This document shows positions 42,101-57,100 of a DNA stretch of 64,000 bases, piece by piece (within the stretch, counting starts at the first letter, position 1; every line of letters starts with the position of its first letter). The DNA is taken from NCBI RefSeq assembly GCF_905163445.1, contig NC_053187.1, positions 6,572,001-6,636,000 on the forward strand. The letters run 5' to 3'. Both the position numbers and the translations under genes were made by a program. This DNA is from Pararge aegeria (Eukaryota > Arthropoda > Insecta > Lepidoptera > Nymphalidae). The notes under the pieces are model-generated. The model was not told the origin of the DNA. It saw only the letters and a list, made by a program, of their open reading frames with translations, and searched no databases.

Positions 42101-45100
42101 ACTCGATTTAATATTTACTATAACAACACTCCTCCTTATAAAATAACCTTAATTAGGTATAATTAAGTTAGAATTCATCCGAGTGTAACGTCTGCAAATA
42201 TGGGGTAGCTAGGATGGCAGTCACTTATATTAGATACAACTTAATTATCTTATGGGCCCAAATAATAATAGAGCTGGATAATATAATAGAAGTACGTCAG
42301 GGGCTTCTTTAGGTGGGTAGTGGGCTCAGAATTTTCTTAGCTGGAAATTATGGTCTAAGCCCTGATAGCTGAGGTAACTAGTCGCTATCTTCATCTATGA
42401 ACGGTAGATATTGTAATTCCATGCTGATAATTTTAATGTAAGTAGGTGAATCTGTTTGTTGGTTACGTATGTTCGGCCCAACCGCGGGACAGCCATATAT
42501 ATATATATGTTGATAAAATTCCCAAAATGATGGGACGGAACGGAATTTGAAACGGACACATGAGACTTTTTATTCCGAAAGAGCATCCTATAACCGTAGA
42601 TTTAAAAAAGAAAAAACATGCACACAAACACACACACACGCACACGCGGAATATGATCTTATGTCAGTGATATCAACTAAGGCAATAACAAAAATCATCC
42701 ATCATTGAGTCTGCGACTTCTGACGCAACAGACATGATCTTAACCTCTGCTCCAGACGATCTTTGTCAGTCAGCAGAGCTATAATGTTTTACTTATCTTA
42801 ATTTGTACTACAAGTGATATATTCTATGGGTTTGAACGCTGCATCTTAGATATATAATCAGACGTGATCTGATGTCAGTGATATCAACTGAAGCAATAAC
42901 ATACATCGGCTATTATTGAGTCTGCGACCTGTGACGCAATAGACGCCACTCTTAACCTCTGCTCTAGACGATATTCGTCGGCGGAGCTAACATGTTTTAA
43001 TTATCTTAATTAGCGTGCTGTTGTTACACAAAATGGTGTTCACTTTAAATGAGAGTACGCGAAACGGTCCAATTTGAGCGTGAACCGAAAGCAACGAGGG
43101 CTAATTCGTGATAAGGGAACGAGTTGAATGGCGGGGGTGAGGAGCGACGCGATTAGGGACCCACGATCTCAGAGATAATAGGAGTTATCATTGAGCGGGC
43201 GCCTCGTGTTGCTTGCCTCTAAAGGTTATCGCACACACATCAACACAGAAACTGATCGCAAAGCAGTAGGCCAAGTCTGCTATTACAATTTAATGGAGTG
43301 GTCGATCAATGACATAATGTACTAATGAAAAACATACAAATGAAAAAAATGTCAATAGAGTCTGACCAGGAAAATGAAAAAAACCTGTTCTGGGGGCTCC
43401 ATATCTGCAATGCATTTGACATTATAAAATAAATAGTGTCATTTTTATCTGCAATATTACGAGGTTTTAGTTTCTTGGTCAGTCTTCATAGTTTTTTCTA
43501 AAATATGAAGATAAATCAAATTTCCATTGGTACGTTGTCGTGTTCGTGAATTGTTTTCAAAATGCATTATTTAAAAAATAAATAAAGCGAAAGAAATAAG
43601 TGTGCATTAGTACACAGAAAAATGCTGCGAACAAATTCTTTGAATATTTACACTAGATAATTAGTTCTTATCATCAGTAATTTTGGTCACTGATCAACCA
43701 CTAAGACACAATTTCCTATGAACGGATGCACATAACCGGAGCAAGATGAGCACCAAAAGTAGGTAGACTGGGTTTCAGCAATGGATCTCCTTCCAATCAG
43801 TAGCAGTTACAATGCCCATAAGCCCTAAACTATATTAAGACAAATTAACTAATATTTTCGTAATGTACATCTGTAACTGACTTAATATACGTTTTGGCTA
43901 GCTGTAAGTATACTAAGGATAAATAAATAAGTTCATTTAAACTGCGTTGCTTGGCCGTGCAACCTCGCCGTCTCGCTGCGTGTGTTGTAATCCATATATT
44001 TCATGGAAAATCCATACAAACAATGCTAGACGCCTCAAAGTGAGACGATGCTGATCCGTCTCAGAGTTGTTATTATGTGTGCGATAACCTTTATTGTCAC
44101 AATCGGGCCAGTGAAAAAGCAGTCACGGTATGAAATATCACGACGTTTTATCTGTACGAATGTAGCAATTGATTCCGTAAATCTAATGTTGCCGTAAATC
44201 TTTACAATTATGTGCCAATAAAATTACTGTTTTTTGTTCGTTATACCAGTTAGCTTCATCGATACATCACAACCTAGGTTGGAACTCAAGTAAATCATTT
44301 CTTTTCAGAGATATTCAAGGCGAATTCCGGCCGATTAACTACCCAATAGGCTGGAGTATTGGGTTCGGCGAGTAGATCTTGTATCTCATAATCTTTTTCA
44401 GTCATGCACCGTTCTCTTGTTGGGTAAGTGCCAGGATGTTTTTGAATATTTTTCTCACAGCCACTAAGAACTTATGTTTCTATTTTTGTACTAATAGGTG
44501 CTGTAAACATGCTCTTCCTCCTCTGATAAGTGATGATCATCATACATCAGACCAGATCGATCATGCGTGATACGGGCAATGTAAGCTTTATGTAAAGAAA
44601 CCCACACTAGAGGAAATAAATGAAAATATAATTAATAATAATGCAAGAGAAAATAGAGCTGTTTATGCTCAATATGTAGGCAAGTAGCGTTATAAAGTGG
44701 GAACTGGGACTACGATAACGTCAAATAAGGACGCCCGCGGCGAGACCGTTTCTAATGGCGGTAGCGGAATGTTACGAGTCGGAGAACTAACGACCGAACC
44801 AACTACCTAATTATTTGCAACTTACCAACTTTATTCTTAGTAGGTAAAGTTCCTCTTATTTAAACAGGCCGACCGACAGGTTGGTAGAGTTACTACCCCT
44901 AGTACAAGAGTAAAGTTCGCGGTTATCGAAACTAATAACGACAAAGTGAAAAAGTTCTGCCAAATTTGGAGACTGTAATTGACATTTCAAACGCACTAGT
45001 TTTAAATAACTTTCAATAGATCTGTTTTAGCACTCGAAAATCAACGAGTTTTCACAACCCTTGTTTTTAATCATAACAAAATACAAATGACAATAACACA

Positions 45101-48100
45101 TTATAAAAATTAAGCGACTATAACAAAAGTCAATAAAAAGATTTAATGGGTAGGTATTGACAGGTATCAATGCCCACTTTATTATTCATTGTTCTTAGAT
45201 ACCCACCCTAAGTTCCAAAAACAGTCATAAAATCAGTAGACTATTATGTAAATGTGAGACGTAAAATTTTCCATTTCCAGATCCGTCTTGAAACAAATCA
45301 AGCATTATAGCCACCTTTTATGAACAAAACTTTGAACGGAATTAGGGTGACGTAAATTTCCTTTCCAGAAGGTAATTAAGTGGCCTTGATGGAAACGTGA
45401 TTCAATTGGCTCACCCCGAATACTGGGAAGTAGATGCTATCCAGTATTCAAAATAAAACGTAATATTGCCTAAACTTTACGATTTAAAATACAAGGTGCC
45501 CAAAGTTAGACTTTCTTCATACGTTGGCGTAGCGATACACATCGTGGTTAATTTTTAAGCAATCGAAAAAGAAAACGTAGGTAGAAAATCGCACGCTAGG
45601 CATCCAGGAAATTACGCTTCATTTGGTGACGAGGTTACAAAATTTGTAGTAAAAACCAATTTAAAATTTAATAGCGTGATAAAAGCAACCGATAAATTCG
45701 TATTTTATACATAAGTAGTGTCGGACATTCGTCCCTAGAGCTGTACCTATTGGCCTCTCTTGGAGAAGGGAGGTGGTTTCAAACGTACATCGCTGTACTC
45801 CCCTCTAAGTGCCCACCACAACATAATTACTGGCTACAGGATCTAAGTAAAAGTTCAGTGAATTCCCCAATTTTCCGGTCATTAGACAACCATATTTTTT
45901 ATATTGAAACCTTTTAAGATCTGATACATGATAACTGAACATGCCTATACGGTATATTATGTACCATATAAGTAATGCTTACATTCAGACATCAGTCTAT
46001 AATCAAGATTTTAGTTCAGCCGCATGATAAGGAAATAAGTGCTACGCGATATCTCAATTGTTACGGTTATTTTCATAGTGGGTTAATTGAAACAACTATG
46101 ATACATATTTATTATTTATTTATTTTTCGAACCTTGGAATTTTTTTTAAGGGATTTTTTTAGATGTTCTGGATCATTAATCAAAATAATCTATCCATGAA
46201 ATATAAACCGTTTTTAATTTTCATGTTTTTTATTTAATTTCCACTCAAAAGGACACCAATGTTAGGGCACCACTGAAAAATTCATAGTCAAAGCTATATA
46301 AAAAAGGTTGATAAACTTACGTTACAAATGCATCGAGAGCGTTGCTTTGCGTTTTCATAAATAAGTTTCTAATCAAAGTATTCGCGGGTCGCTGGAAGCC
46401 GCTGGCCTAGAAGAGCTGGAATTCGAGTCGCTGGAAGGGCTGGCTACTAAAAGACCTATGTCCAGCAGTGGAGGTCAATCGGTTTAAGATGATGGTGATA
46501 TAGCTTCATTGTTTAAATACAGTAGTGCAGTAGCAATTAACTTTACTTCTGTATATAGACTCAAACTGAACTGAAGATGCCTCTTGGTGCCCTTAAGTCG
46601 TTGTTCATTATTACATTTGAGTAAATCTTATAGTAATCGCTCAGTCTATATAATAGTGCGGGATGAGGCGTTGAGGCAATGCTGAGGCGCGATACCGTTT
46701 CTAATGGAACTACTAACTGTCACCACAACGACTTCCAAGAGACGTAGCGAGAACTTAAGTGCCGTCTTATAATAATTTAACTTCGCATTACTGAACGCAA
46801 CTTGTGCGAAACATGGCAGTAATAATTAATATGCTAATCGCACACTAAAGTAGGTACTTTTATTATACTTTTGATAGTTTACTGTACAAATTTTAAAGTA
46901 GTAAAAACATCTTGGTAATACACCGAGGAAACGGAGATAGCGTAGTTGGGTGTAGTAGTGATGAGGGCTTCAACTTCCCGCATCTCATCCCCAGGCATGT
47001 CTATTAAGAGTTATGTGTGTTTAAAAGCAAAAAAAAACACTTGCTTATTTTCCCTTAGTCGCCTCGTACAACAGCCACGGGTAGAGGCGGGGTTGTATCA
47101 ACTGTATTCTGATTTGCCATCATCACACGGCATACATCCGCGTACATGTAACTATAAATTATACTCATTATAAGATTTTTAACTTCGGGCAAATCAGTTA
47201 TTTACGATAGAGTATATTATATACAATAGTAGGCTAATATATATAGAGTCGCGCCTCAGTGTACGCGATCCCTTAACGTTAATTAGGTCGCATCATGTGT
47301 TAGGAATAGTCACGGCCGCTACCAATCATTAATAACTGAGGAATGTTACACCTGACATATCTGATATAATACCGTATAGGTTCGTTAACCTCTAATTAGT
47401 TCATTTCTGTGTCGATGAATAATTTAATTAGAATATTAAACACGAAATTATTTATTCATCGTATCGTACCTTATCATAATTTAACCTAACACTTGTACAT
47501 CTGTTCTAACCGATTCAATAAATTTGATAATAAACAACAAAGCACCTTCCTGAAGGGTCGGGACGCAATTAAAATACGAAAAGCGCTAACCTGTAATAGA
47601 TTAAAAAAGCCAAAGTTTTGGCGAGGAAAAGGTGACTTCCGATTGTTCATTTTGTTATTTGAATGGAGTTTAAGTATTAACTATTGAATCCTAACTGTAA
47701 AAGATGGTAAACTTTCACCAACATAATATAAATGACTCACTTCTTTTCTATTCGTATATATGAGCCGGTATATATGAGCCAGTTGTATAAAGTCATTTGA
47801 TATAGAAAACGTGACCTTTCAAACTTCCCCGTCACTTTTAATATTTACGTGGCGAAGACGAATCGATAGGCACGGCACACCATTCGTCTGAATCGAGGTA
47901 GAATTTGAATGTTCAGTATTATCTACACCATACGGGACACACTTCTATTACTACTACTCTATTGTAACATTAAAATATCAGTTTGCTATCCCTAAATAAA
48001 AATTTTACGACAAGACAGAAGGCATAAAGACAACTTGCACATGAAATTTTACCTAAATTTAACTGCAAAACTATAAACAAGTATTATTGAAGAGGAAGGA

Positions 48101-51100
48101 TATTTTTTTTTATCTCAAATCAATTTACAGACTAACTAACTCTGTAATTTTGTAATTTTCATTTACTAAACTTTCAGTGTCCCCAAAAATTGTTTTTAAA
48201 ATTATGTGTTCGTATTTAACGGATTCAGTCATAGAAGAGAGAGGTGTAGTCTTACTAAGTACAAAAGAAGCATCTAAACCTGCTATTTTGTTGAAATATG
48301 AAAAATGTTGAAATAAATGATCTATTTATTTATTAATTAATAATGAACCAAATAAAAAGGTTTTTATCCACACCAGTATCCCCCACCTCTTTTTAGAAAT
48401 AATATTTCATGGCGCCATTGCTGCTTCTGGATCGAGCATTACAACTAATTTTCAATACATCTTCAATTTGTCGTCATCGCAAAAATACATTGCAAAAATC
48501 CTCTTGCTTAACTTAGTAAGAGAGCTATTCTCAAAGTGTCTTTATGTAATCAAGTCAGGAATGATGAGATTTCACATTGGATTTTTCTTTTTATTACTGA
48601 GGGTATAAAGTTTTTTCCTCGTCATTAGCTAGCTAACATTTTAAATACAACACGTCAACTAGGGATACCGAAAAGCAGGTTAATAATTAAGGTAATTGAG
48701 CATGCGCCGGCTGGGTTGAGTCGGACCCTCCACGTTAATTGGCGAAATTACATCCACTAACTGCGTCTGATTCCGTTTTATTAATCTATTTAAAGTGCGA
48801 ACTCACATCTTTACTTATCTAAACTAATGATAAAGCTGAAGAGTTTGTTCCTTAGGGGAATGAATAGGGGGATGAAAGGGGGAATTTTCAAATTCATCCT
48901 CATCATCATCAATTCAACCAATTGACGTCAACTGCTGGACGTAGGTCTTTTAGGTAGGTACGGAGTTCCACAATCCACGGTCCTGGGCCGCTTGACTGAA
49001 CCCAAAACTGTAATTTTATTTAATCGTGTATGTATATCTGCCTGTATGTCTGTCTGTCTGTATCATGACCGCGCATCACATTCATACTACTGAATGAATT
49101 AAAAAAAAATCTCACACCATAACTCCGTCAAATGTTATTATTTTTTACCGATTCAAATGATTCTTTATGTACTGGATAGTTTATACTATCAGTTTAGTTT
49201 TACCCAAATTTCGTGTAGATCTGAAAAATGAGATTGGATATAGAGGACAGAACTCCTCAGTTGAGACCAGCATACCCGTCGATACTGAATACATGCAGTG
49301 TTTCCACATTTATAAGGACTCCAGTGCTAGGGCTAAAAGATTTTTTTTGAAATTTTCGTGATTTATCGACGCATACGAATACAATTTTACCACACATTAC
49401 ACCCTTGAGGGTGGTTTTAAAATAAACTGAACAAAGAACAATCTGTGAAATATAGTATCACTAGTCCACCAATCCGCACTGGGCCAGCGTGGTGGACTAC
49501 GGCTTAACCCATTCTCGTTGTGGGAGAAGACCCGTGCTCTGTAGTGGGTCGGTAATGGGTTGATGTGATGAAGTAAGTAGTTATATTTAATCCGTATAAG
49601 AACCAGATTAATGACATTATTTGGTGAACAAATGAAAAACTAAAAATATATCGGAAAACACGAGACTTAACAACTTACTTTGGAAGTAAGGTTTAAATAA
49701 CGAGGCACGAGTTCAGTAAAAATGTAGCTTAAACTCCATGAACATTTTATTTAGTTACTACCCCTCAACTGGGAATCCAGAAAAGGGGGTCAATCATTTA
49801 CACAATTAAGCGTCCGATGCCAGGGGGAAGTAAAAAAAACCGTCTACAAGATGAACTAAGCCTGTTTACAGTTTAATCAGTATTAAGGTACGTTTAAAGG
49901 ATTAATTAGAGTGAGATCCGAACAGCGTTAACTAAACCCTTCGTGTTTAAAACCCATCACGTTTTTAAAAAGTGTTCGTAAACTGGAAACCCCTAATAGG
50001 AGGTTGATCATTAACGCAATTGAGCGTGCGGCGCTGGGGGACAGTCTGACCCTCCACGTTAATTCGTAAAATTACCTCCACAAACTGAGCCGGCTTCCCG
50101 TTTTATTAATCTTTTAGAGGACGAACTCGGAATATGACATGGAAATTGTCAATTTACTACGCCACTATTCCAATTTACTGGCGGTGTAGAACGGATAAAA
50201 CCGACCCGCTGACCTTTGCTGATGTGATTTTGATGCAAAAATAAAAATCTACATATTATTTCTCGGGAGATGCCGACGATATCGTCAGCAGAATATTATG
50301 GTTTAATGTACAATATGACTTCATATTGCTTGGTTCAAGCCAGACTTCTTTTACTCTTATCTTATGAAAGGATCAGATAAAATAAATAACAAATACTTAT
50401 AAAATGATAACTAACTTCTAATACCAATATAGGGCGTTTCGTGATGTAAGCACAAAAGCACTGTCTACCCAAGAAAATAATGTAAGCGTTAATGTTTAGC
50501 GTTTCCTTCCCGGAGAGAAGCCAGCCTTGATAGAAGCAGGTGTTACTTTACTGAATTCTATGTAAGAGGTACCAATAGGGAGAATGTTTGAGGCATAGTA
50601 TTCGCGGATTCATTTAGCATTGAGCACAGCTTAATTTGCTATAATTCGCGAAAACCAGGCAAACATGCATGGTGCAATTTTAATTACTTTAATCTTAAGG
50701 TAGATCTTACAAAATGCACAACACGAATGTTTCGCTCCAACACCGGAGTTTTCTCAGGATCTTCAGGATTGACTATGCAACGCACAATTGCGAAGAATCA
50801 AATTATAAAAACAACTGATATTTTTATGCGAACAAACTTTCAAACTCCTAATTTTTGTTCGCTCAAATTGAAAAGTATTGGTAAGGTACGAGGTTATCAA
50901 CTTAATGGTTCGATCCAATAACAAAGAAAAACCAGCGTTGAAGCAAGAAAAACTTTCAGCGGAGCTGTGTCGCCGTAAACTTGTTCCTCTGCAAAAAAGC
51001 TTACAAGAAAAGCAATTCCTAACCCGTCAAACATTTCATAAACAAGTGCAGTCTCGACGTCTGTTCACTCAATTTGGAATGGAACCGATTTTGATAGTGC

Positions 51101-54100
51101 GTTCGAGTGACTGGAATGAACGTAGTGTAAGGACTTTATACCACAAGTTTAACTTATCATTTTATATCGTTTGTATTTATACCCTAAACACTCAATCTGA
51201 CTCATACAAATGACATTAATTCTCTTAGACGGGGAAGCCCCTGTTATACGATATAGAGTTTACACTAGATCAGAATTTAAGGGATTTTCGAAATTTCATA
51301 ATACTTATTAATATTTAATATCCTGTATTTGCTATATTTTCTCGTTCAATAAAAGCTTGACGACATGACGCAGTGGTATGTGCTGTGCTTTTTTAAGTGG
51401 CAGGTCCCGGGTTCGCTACCTTGCGCTACGGGACGACTTGGGTGTTATAATTTCGCAATTTTCTCTGGTAAGGTCTGGTTAGAGGTTTCTACCGTGGCTT
51501 GTTCCACCACCGAGCGACTGAGCATTCTGTTACGATGTCTCGTAAAAAAGGATTGGTTATAATATGGTATTAATATAAATGCCACACCCATAAATGGCTA
51601 GCCTTCTATATTTGTCTGAGCTATGTTTACCCCTTATCTCTTCTTATCTTTTAGAAATTTTATTTTTTTGAAATTTTATTTTATTATTTAATTTTAGAAA
51701 TAGGACGAGAATGGTAGACATAATTAATCAGGATTTTGGCTGATACCTCGAGATTCGAGTGGTTTTTTCCTTTCGTACATAAAGTAATTATACAAAGCTG
51801 TCCAAATATTTATTATGCTTTTGATTATTCTATTATTTCTGCTTTCAATTCCACACATGAAAATATCTAGGCACCTAATTTAATATACCTACACTATTGC
51901 CTTTCATACAGTATAATAAAAAATAAACCCCTTTTTGTAACATTCGTATTTTACATTGTAGCCTGAAGCGAAAACATATAAATGGGTATTCATTTTTTTT
52001 ATTTTTTCGCCCGGTTCGTTAATAATTCATATGATCTATTAGTGCGTGTTGTTTGCTGACTAGTTGAGAGACTGGGTCCGAATGGCGTACCTATTTCATT
52101 GTTCGCGCTCTGGCTTGAACAACGTTTTAAACTAGCATCTATAGAAAACAGATGTAAGGAGTAATGAGATCGTTAGGTACCTTCTTATTTGTACGAAAAC
52201 GGTTTTCAGTGTTCAGACTACCCTCGAACCAGCAGCGGCCTTCATCAACATTATCATCATCATCAAATCAACCCATTACCGGCCCACTGCAGGGCACGGG
52301 TCTACTTTCAGTGAGAAGGGTTGAGGCAGTAGTTCGCCACGCTGGCCAGGTGCGGGTTGGTGGACTTCACACGTCTTTGAGAAAATTATGGAGAACTTCC
52401 AGGTAGGTTTCCTCACGATGTTTTCCTTCAACGTTACAGCAAGTGGTATTGAATTCTTAAACTTTTAGTAGAAAAGTTAGAGGTCCGTGCGGGGTTCGAA
52501 CACGGCTCCCGAAAGTAAAGCCGAGGTCCCGTCCACTAGGCTATCAGCAGCAGCCTTGCGAAGCCATAAATCGATGGTGGCCGTGCAGTAAAGCTAATAG
52601 GTACTTTTATTATTTCTTTGAATGTTCTAATTTTAATTTATCCATTTAGGCTGTGGAAACACCAAGCAATCAACCGCAGGCTATATATTATATCAAAGCA
52701 GTGGCGTGCACTTTATACATGCACAAAACACTGCCTATCCAAATTTTTTTTTATGACTCATAAATGCGAAGGATTTTCCCATTTTATGGCACCTTCCTTC
52801 TTTATGAATACCCTGGTCAAAAACCCTGTGCACGCTACTGTATCAAAGCCAAAGTCTCAACATTTGTCTTGGTACGTAGCTTTTAGTGACCGGCCTTTTT
52901 CGGGGAAGCACTAGGGCTATGCTTATTTCTGTCGCAAAGCAGGATTGCTGTGTATCAGTCTGAAGGGTGATGTAGCGGGTTTAATATGATGCTTAGACAA
53001 ACGCCTTGATTTGATGGAACACGTCCACATTTAGCATTGCAAATATAGTAGGTACGTCGTGGCGGTAGTACTTCCCCGGACAAGCTTCTGCTACTATCAG
53101 AAAAACCTCCACTAGAACTTACCATCAGTTTCACCATCTGGTTGGTACGTCAATTATTATTATTACTTTAAAATACACGGTTAAATAAAAAAATCCAGAA
53201 ATCTCTCTGCCTGTAGTTGTTTATATTAAACTCATTTGAACTCTACATTTTGTGAAATATTAAATATACATAGATACTCTCGACTCGATCAATGACCCGA
53301 CTACGCGACGTTGTCGAATCACATGTATTGTGTTTCACAGTGCAATGTGTGTGTAATGTCTCTCTATAGAAATAACATTAAATATATTTTTTTTTTGAAT
53401 AAAATAATACTGAATTTTGAAAAGTGAATGTTGCTAGTTTTAATTATATGAACTACAAGACCGAGATCTTTCTGTTGTTTTCTATTCAACCCTGTATAAG
53501 TATAGAAGCCCTTGAAGAGTCACTTTTGATAGGTACATATAATATTCTTCCATTTCGCAGTTGATTACTTGAAAACATCGACACTGGAATATCTTCGTTA
53601 AAAGTCTACAAGAGTAGCCGTTCGTGGTAAACATCGTGTTAGGCCAAACCATGCGACTACTGAGGAATACTAAGATAGCACGAGAAACTTCTAACTTATT
53701 GATAAAGCGACTGCGTAGCGTTGTAAATAACCTATATAAAGTCGCATCTGGGCTTAGATACACGAGCCAATATCCTGCTGCATTCACAATGGGTGTTTCA
53801 TGTACCTACATAATTCATACGCTGTGTTGATTACGAGTAAGTTGTTAGCACGACTGCAAATGCGCGGAGCAACTATCCAGGAGCCTTATTCTCTATGGCA
53901 TTGAAATCTTAAGTTCGCACGAAATATATTGTGTGACGTAAATTTTTAAACCTCTTTATACAACTTATATATTATATATTACGATAGTGGTTAAATCAAT
54001 TATTATTTGAGGTTTTTTTCGTATTTCTTTTCCTCACTAATTTTTGTGTAACCGTATACTTTAACTTTTCTCTTGTCCTTTTATTGGTTGCCTGTTAAAG

Positions 54101-57100
54101 ATCGCTAGTTAGCGATAAGGCTGCCTATTGTAATATATTTTTAATTTTATTCTTGTTAAACTTTTATTCCACCAATCCGCACTGGGCCAACGTGGTGGAC
54201 TACGGTCTGAACCCCTTCTCAATGTAGGAGAAGACCCGTGCCCCGTAGAGGGTCGGTAATAGTTTGATATGATGAAACTTTTATTATGTTTTTGGTGTAA
54301 AATAAAGTGTATTAAAATTAAGAATTAAATGAAAATATACAAGTATTGTACCTTAATTCAAGTAATATTGTAGTTACAATGCATACTAACCAATATATAT
54401 GGCGAAATTGTCTTTGATTGTTTGTTTGTTCTTACTTCACGCTCTAACTAAGCAACCTAAATTCAAAATTCAAACATGTTTATTCATGTAGACACTTATT
54501 AAGCGTTCATACATTTAACATGTTAAGACTATTGTTAGATGATGGTGATAACTGCATTTAAAATTGGGGGGTCTAAGAAGAACCCACAAAAAACGTAGCC
54601 AGGTTTTTATTTGTCACTCACATCTCACAGTCGAGTTGATATTTAGCTGTGAAGTTACAGCAATTCATACCCAACCTTTTTTATAATACATGTAATCCTT
54701 AATATTATAATAGAATTTTTCTATAATCTTAAGTTTTACATACGTCACGTCTGGCTTCACGAAAGATCAGCGCTGCGCTTTAACCGGGACTGCAAACATG
54801 CTGAGTGAAGAACATTTTGGAATCACACCGTTCCTATAATTGTTTTGTAGACTGTTGTATTTTAATTCTAGTGTGTGTGTATCCAAATAAAAGTTTTTTC
54901 TTTCTTTCTTTACATACACTATGAACTTATTGAGAGACATCTTCAGGATTTCATCTGGTAATTTGTTTTAAAATGATATACCTAGATTTAACCTTTAATG
55001 AATTACTAACTTTATACAGCCTAGTAAACTGCACTACAAGTTTTTTTTTACTTCTACCACTTGACTTGATGGATCGAGCTTCTTTTTATGCCAGAAAAAG
55101 AAACGGTTCCCACGGGATTTGTAAAATACCCTCATAAACGCGGGCCATGAACGTGGGCAATAGCTAGTCATACTATAATATTGGCAATCAGTGCTTCTTT
55201 GCCTACCAGAAACAAACACGTTTTAACGGTGATAACGAGTAGGTATATTATGATTATTTCATTTGGACGGCCGATTGGCGCAGTTTGCAGCGACCATGCT
55301 TTCTGAGTCCAAGGCCGTGTGTTCGATTCCAACAACTGGAAAATGTTTGTGTGATGAGCATGAATGTTTTTCAGTGTCTGGGTTTTTATATGTATATCAT
55401 AAGTATTTATGTATATTATTCATAAAAATATTCAACACAAGCTACGCTTACTTTAGGGCTAGATGGCGACGTGTGCGTTGTCATAGTATATAAATTATTA
55501 AAAAAAAAATTAGTATACATATATATAAATTTCAACTAGCTATTATTACGGCTTAGCCGACCATAGAAACAAATTTACGACCCCAGGATATAACAACAGA
55601 TGGAAGGACAGATGGACGAAGCCCTAAAAAGGAGGTTTTTTTAACTTCAATGAGAGTTATATATATATATACATATTATTCTTAGTGGTATAAGTGTTAC
55701 TTTTATGTTTTTTAACATACAATAGAAATAATGTACCTACTACTCAGTTCCATTCCATGAATTGCAATTGAAACGGTCTAGCATTTAAAAAAAAGTTCTT
55801 TTACTAACGTATTTCTCAGTAATACGCAGGATGTATTTCATTTTGTAAGAGCTGTATTAACTTTTGTAATAACTTCGCTTTTCTTATTCTTTGTAACGCT
55901 GGTTGCCTTAGTCACTAAAGAGAGAAAGTCTCGGGTTGAGAATAATATATACAACGGGAATATATTCGCAGGCTTCCGGCCTTTTCAGTAAATTTTTAGT
56001 TGGTACTGATAGTTGGTATTCAGCCAACGCTAGATAGACCCAAATAAATTGTTGCTTTTATAGGATATTTTTCTATCTGGCATTCACTGCTTCATTTAAA
56101 AGAATAATACAGTAAATAGATTTGCTCAATCTGCTTCTGAATAAAATATTTTTGTTTGAGACCCAGACAAATTGATATAACTATTGTGTAAGGGTTTAAT
56201 ATTTAAAAACAACATTATAACGACCGGGATCATCCACAACCGGATATAGTTTTTTTGTATGAATTTTCAAATTTCAGTTTATGGGAGTTTGTTACCAGCG
56301 ACTCCTGCGATCTCGTTTTTAAGTGGCAAGGCCGCGGAATTATTGTCATCGTCATCATCAAACCTCTACATGGATAGGTATTTTATTGGCTAAGCAAATT
56401 TCCCTATAGGAAAAATTCCTTCCAAATTCCAACTTAAACCCAATTTTATTCATTGGAATAGAATTGGGTTTTTCTATCAAAAAATTCTTAGTACCAGCCC
56501 GAAGTTTGGAAATTGAGGGTGATTCACGTCCGTGCCTCGGAAAGCACGTTAAGCTGTCGGTAACGCGCCTGGTTACTTTTCCGGTGATGTCGGATTTATT
56601 TTCCCATAGTTCTATAAGAGTGAGAGAATAGAGAGAGTGACCCAAAAACCCCTGTGTTTGTGCACACAATTGTGCACTAAAGTGTCTCCCGCAAAGTTGG
56701 GAAATCTCTCTTGCATCCGAGGCATCGCTGGTAAACCGGTCAGGGAAACTGCGTCAGTGTTTAACAACTTTAAAAAGTTAAACCTACCGTATACGGTTGG
56801 CGACAAGCAGCTCGGCGATGTCCCGCCCGAGCCGCGAGTAGAGCGACTCCGCGATGACTAGCACCTTGGAGTCGATGCGGAGTCGCGCGTCCGAGCGATG
56901 GTCTCGCGCGGTCTGCTGCTGCGACGCGAGCAGCGAGCACTGCGACAGCGGCCGCGGCACCCGGTCGCGCCATACCAAACTGTACAACGACAAAAGCATT
57001 AGGGCATTTCAACCCATTACCGATACATTTTTAACTTTACTTCCCTACTTTTAATATTATAAATGTCAATGTAAGTTTGTTTGTTACGCTTTCACGTGAA

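Larger units (their letters stand above)
36222..56787 (-). other. sfl: sfl intron 2 (20.6 kb)
   Basis: The largest intron. Left part (36.2-39 kb) has a common repeat, a (TG)n run at 36536-36562 and an AT palindrome. At 39.8-41.1 kb is a thrice-repeated unit. The part from about 42.6 to 50.2 kb is poorer in transposons and carries two sets of locally duplicated non-coding blocks. From 52 kb on there are family B SINEs, the second hAT-type MITE (52699-52840), family C and A SINEs and a common repeat. Open frames at 45975, 47493, 50727, 50878 and 53482 resemble no family I know. Confidence 0.8.

Noticed and set aside
50727..51213. Two overlapping plus-strand frames of 64 and 111 residues
   Set aside because: The first begins inside repeat unit G; neither shows family motifs. 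Lysine- and glutamine-rich content could be chance.
53482..53787. 101-residue minus-strand open frame
   Set aside because: No recognisable domain, no splice context, and not part of the sfl frame; likely chance.
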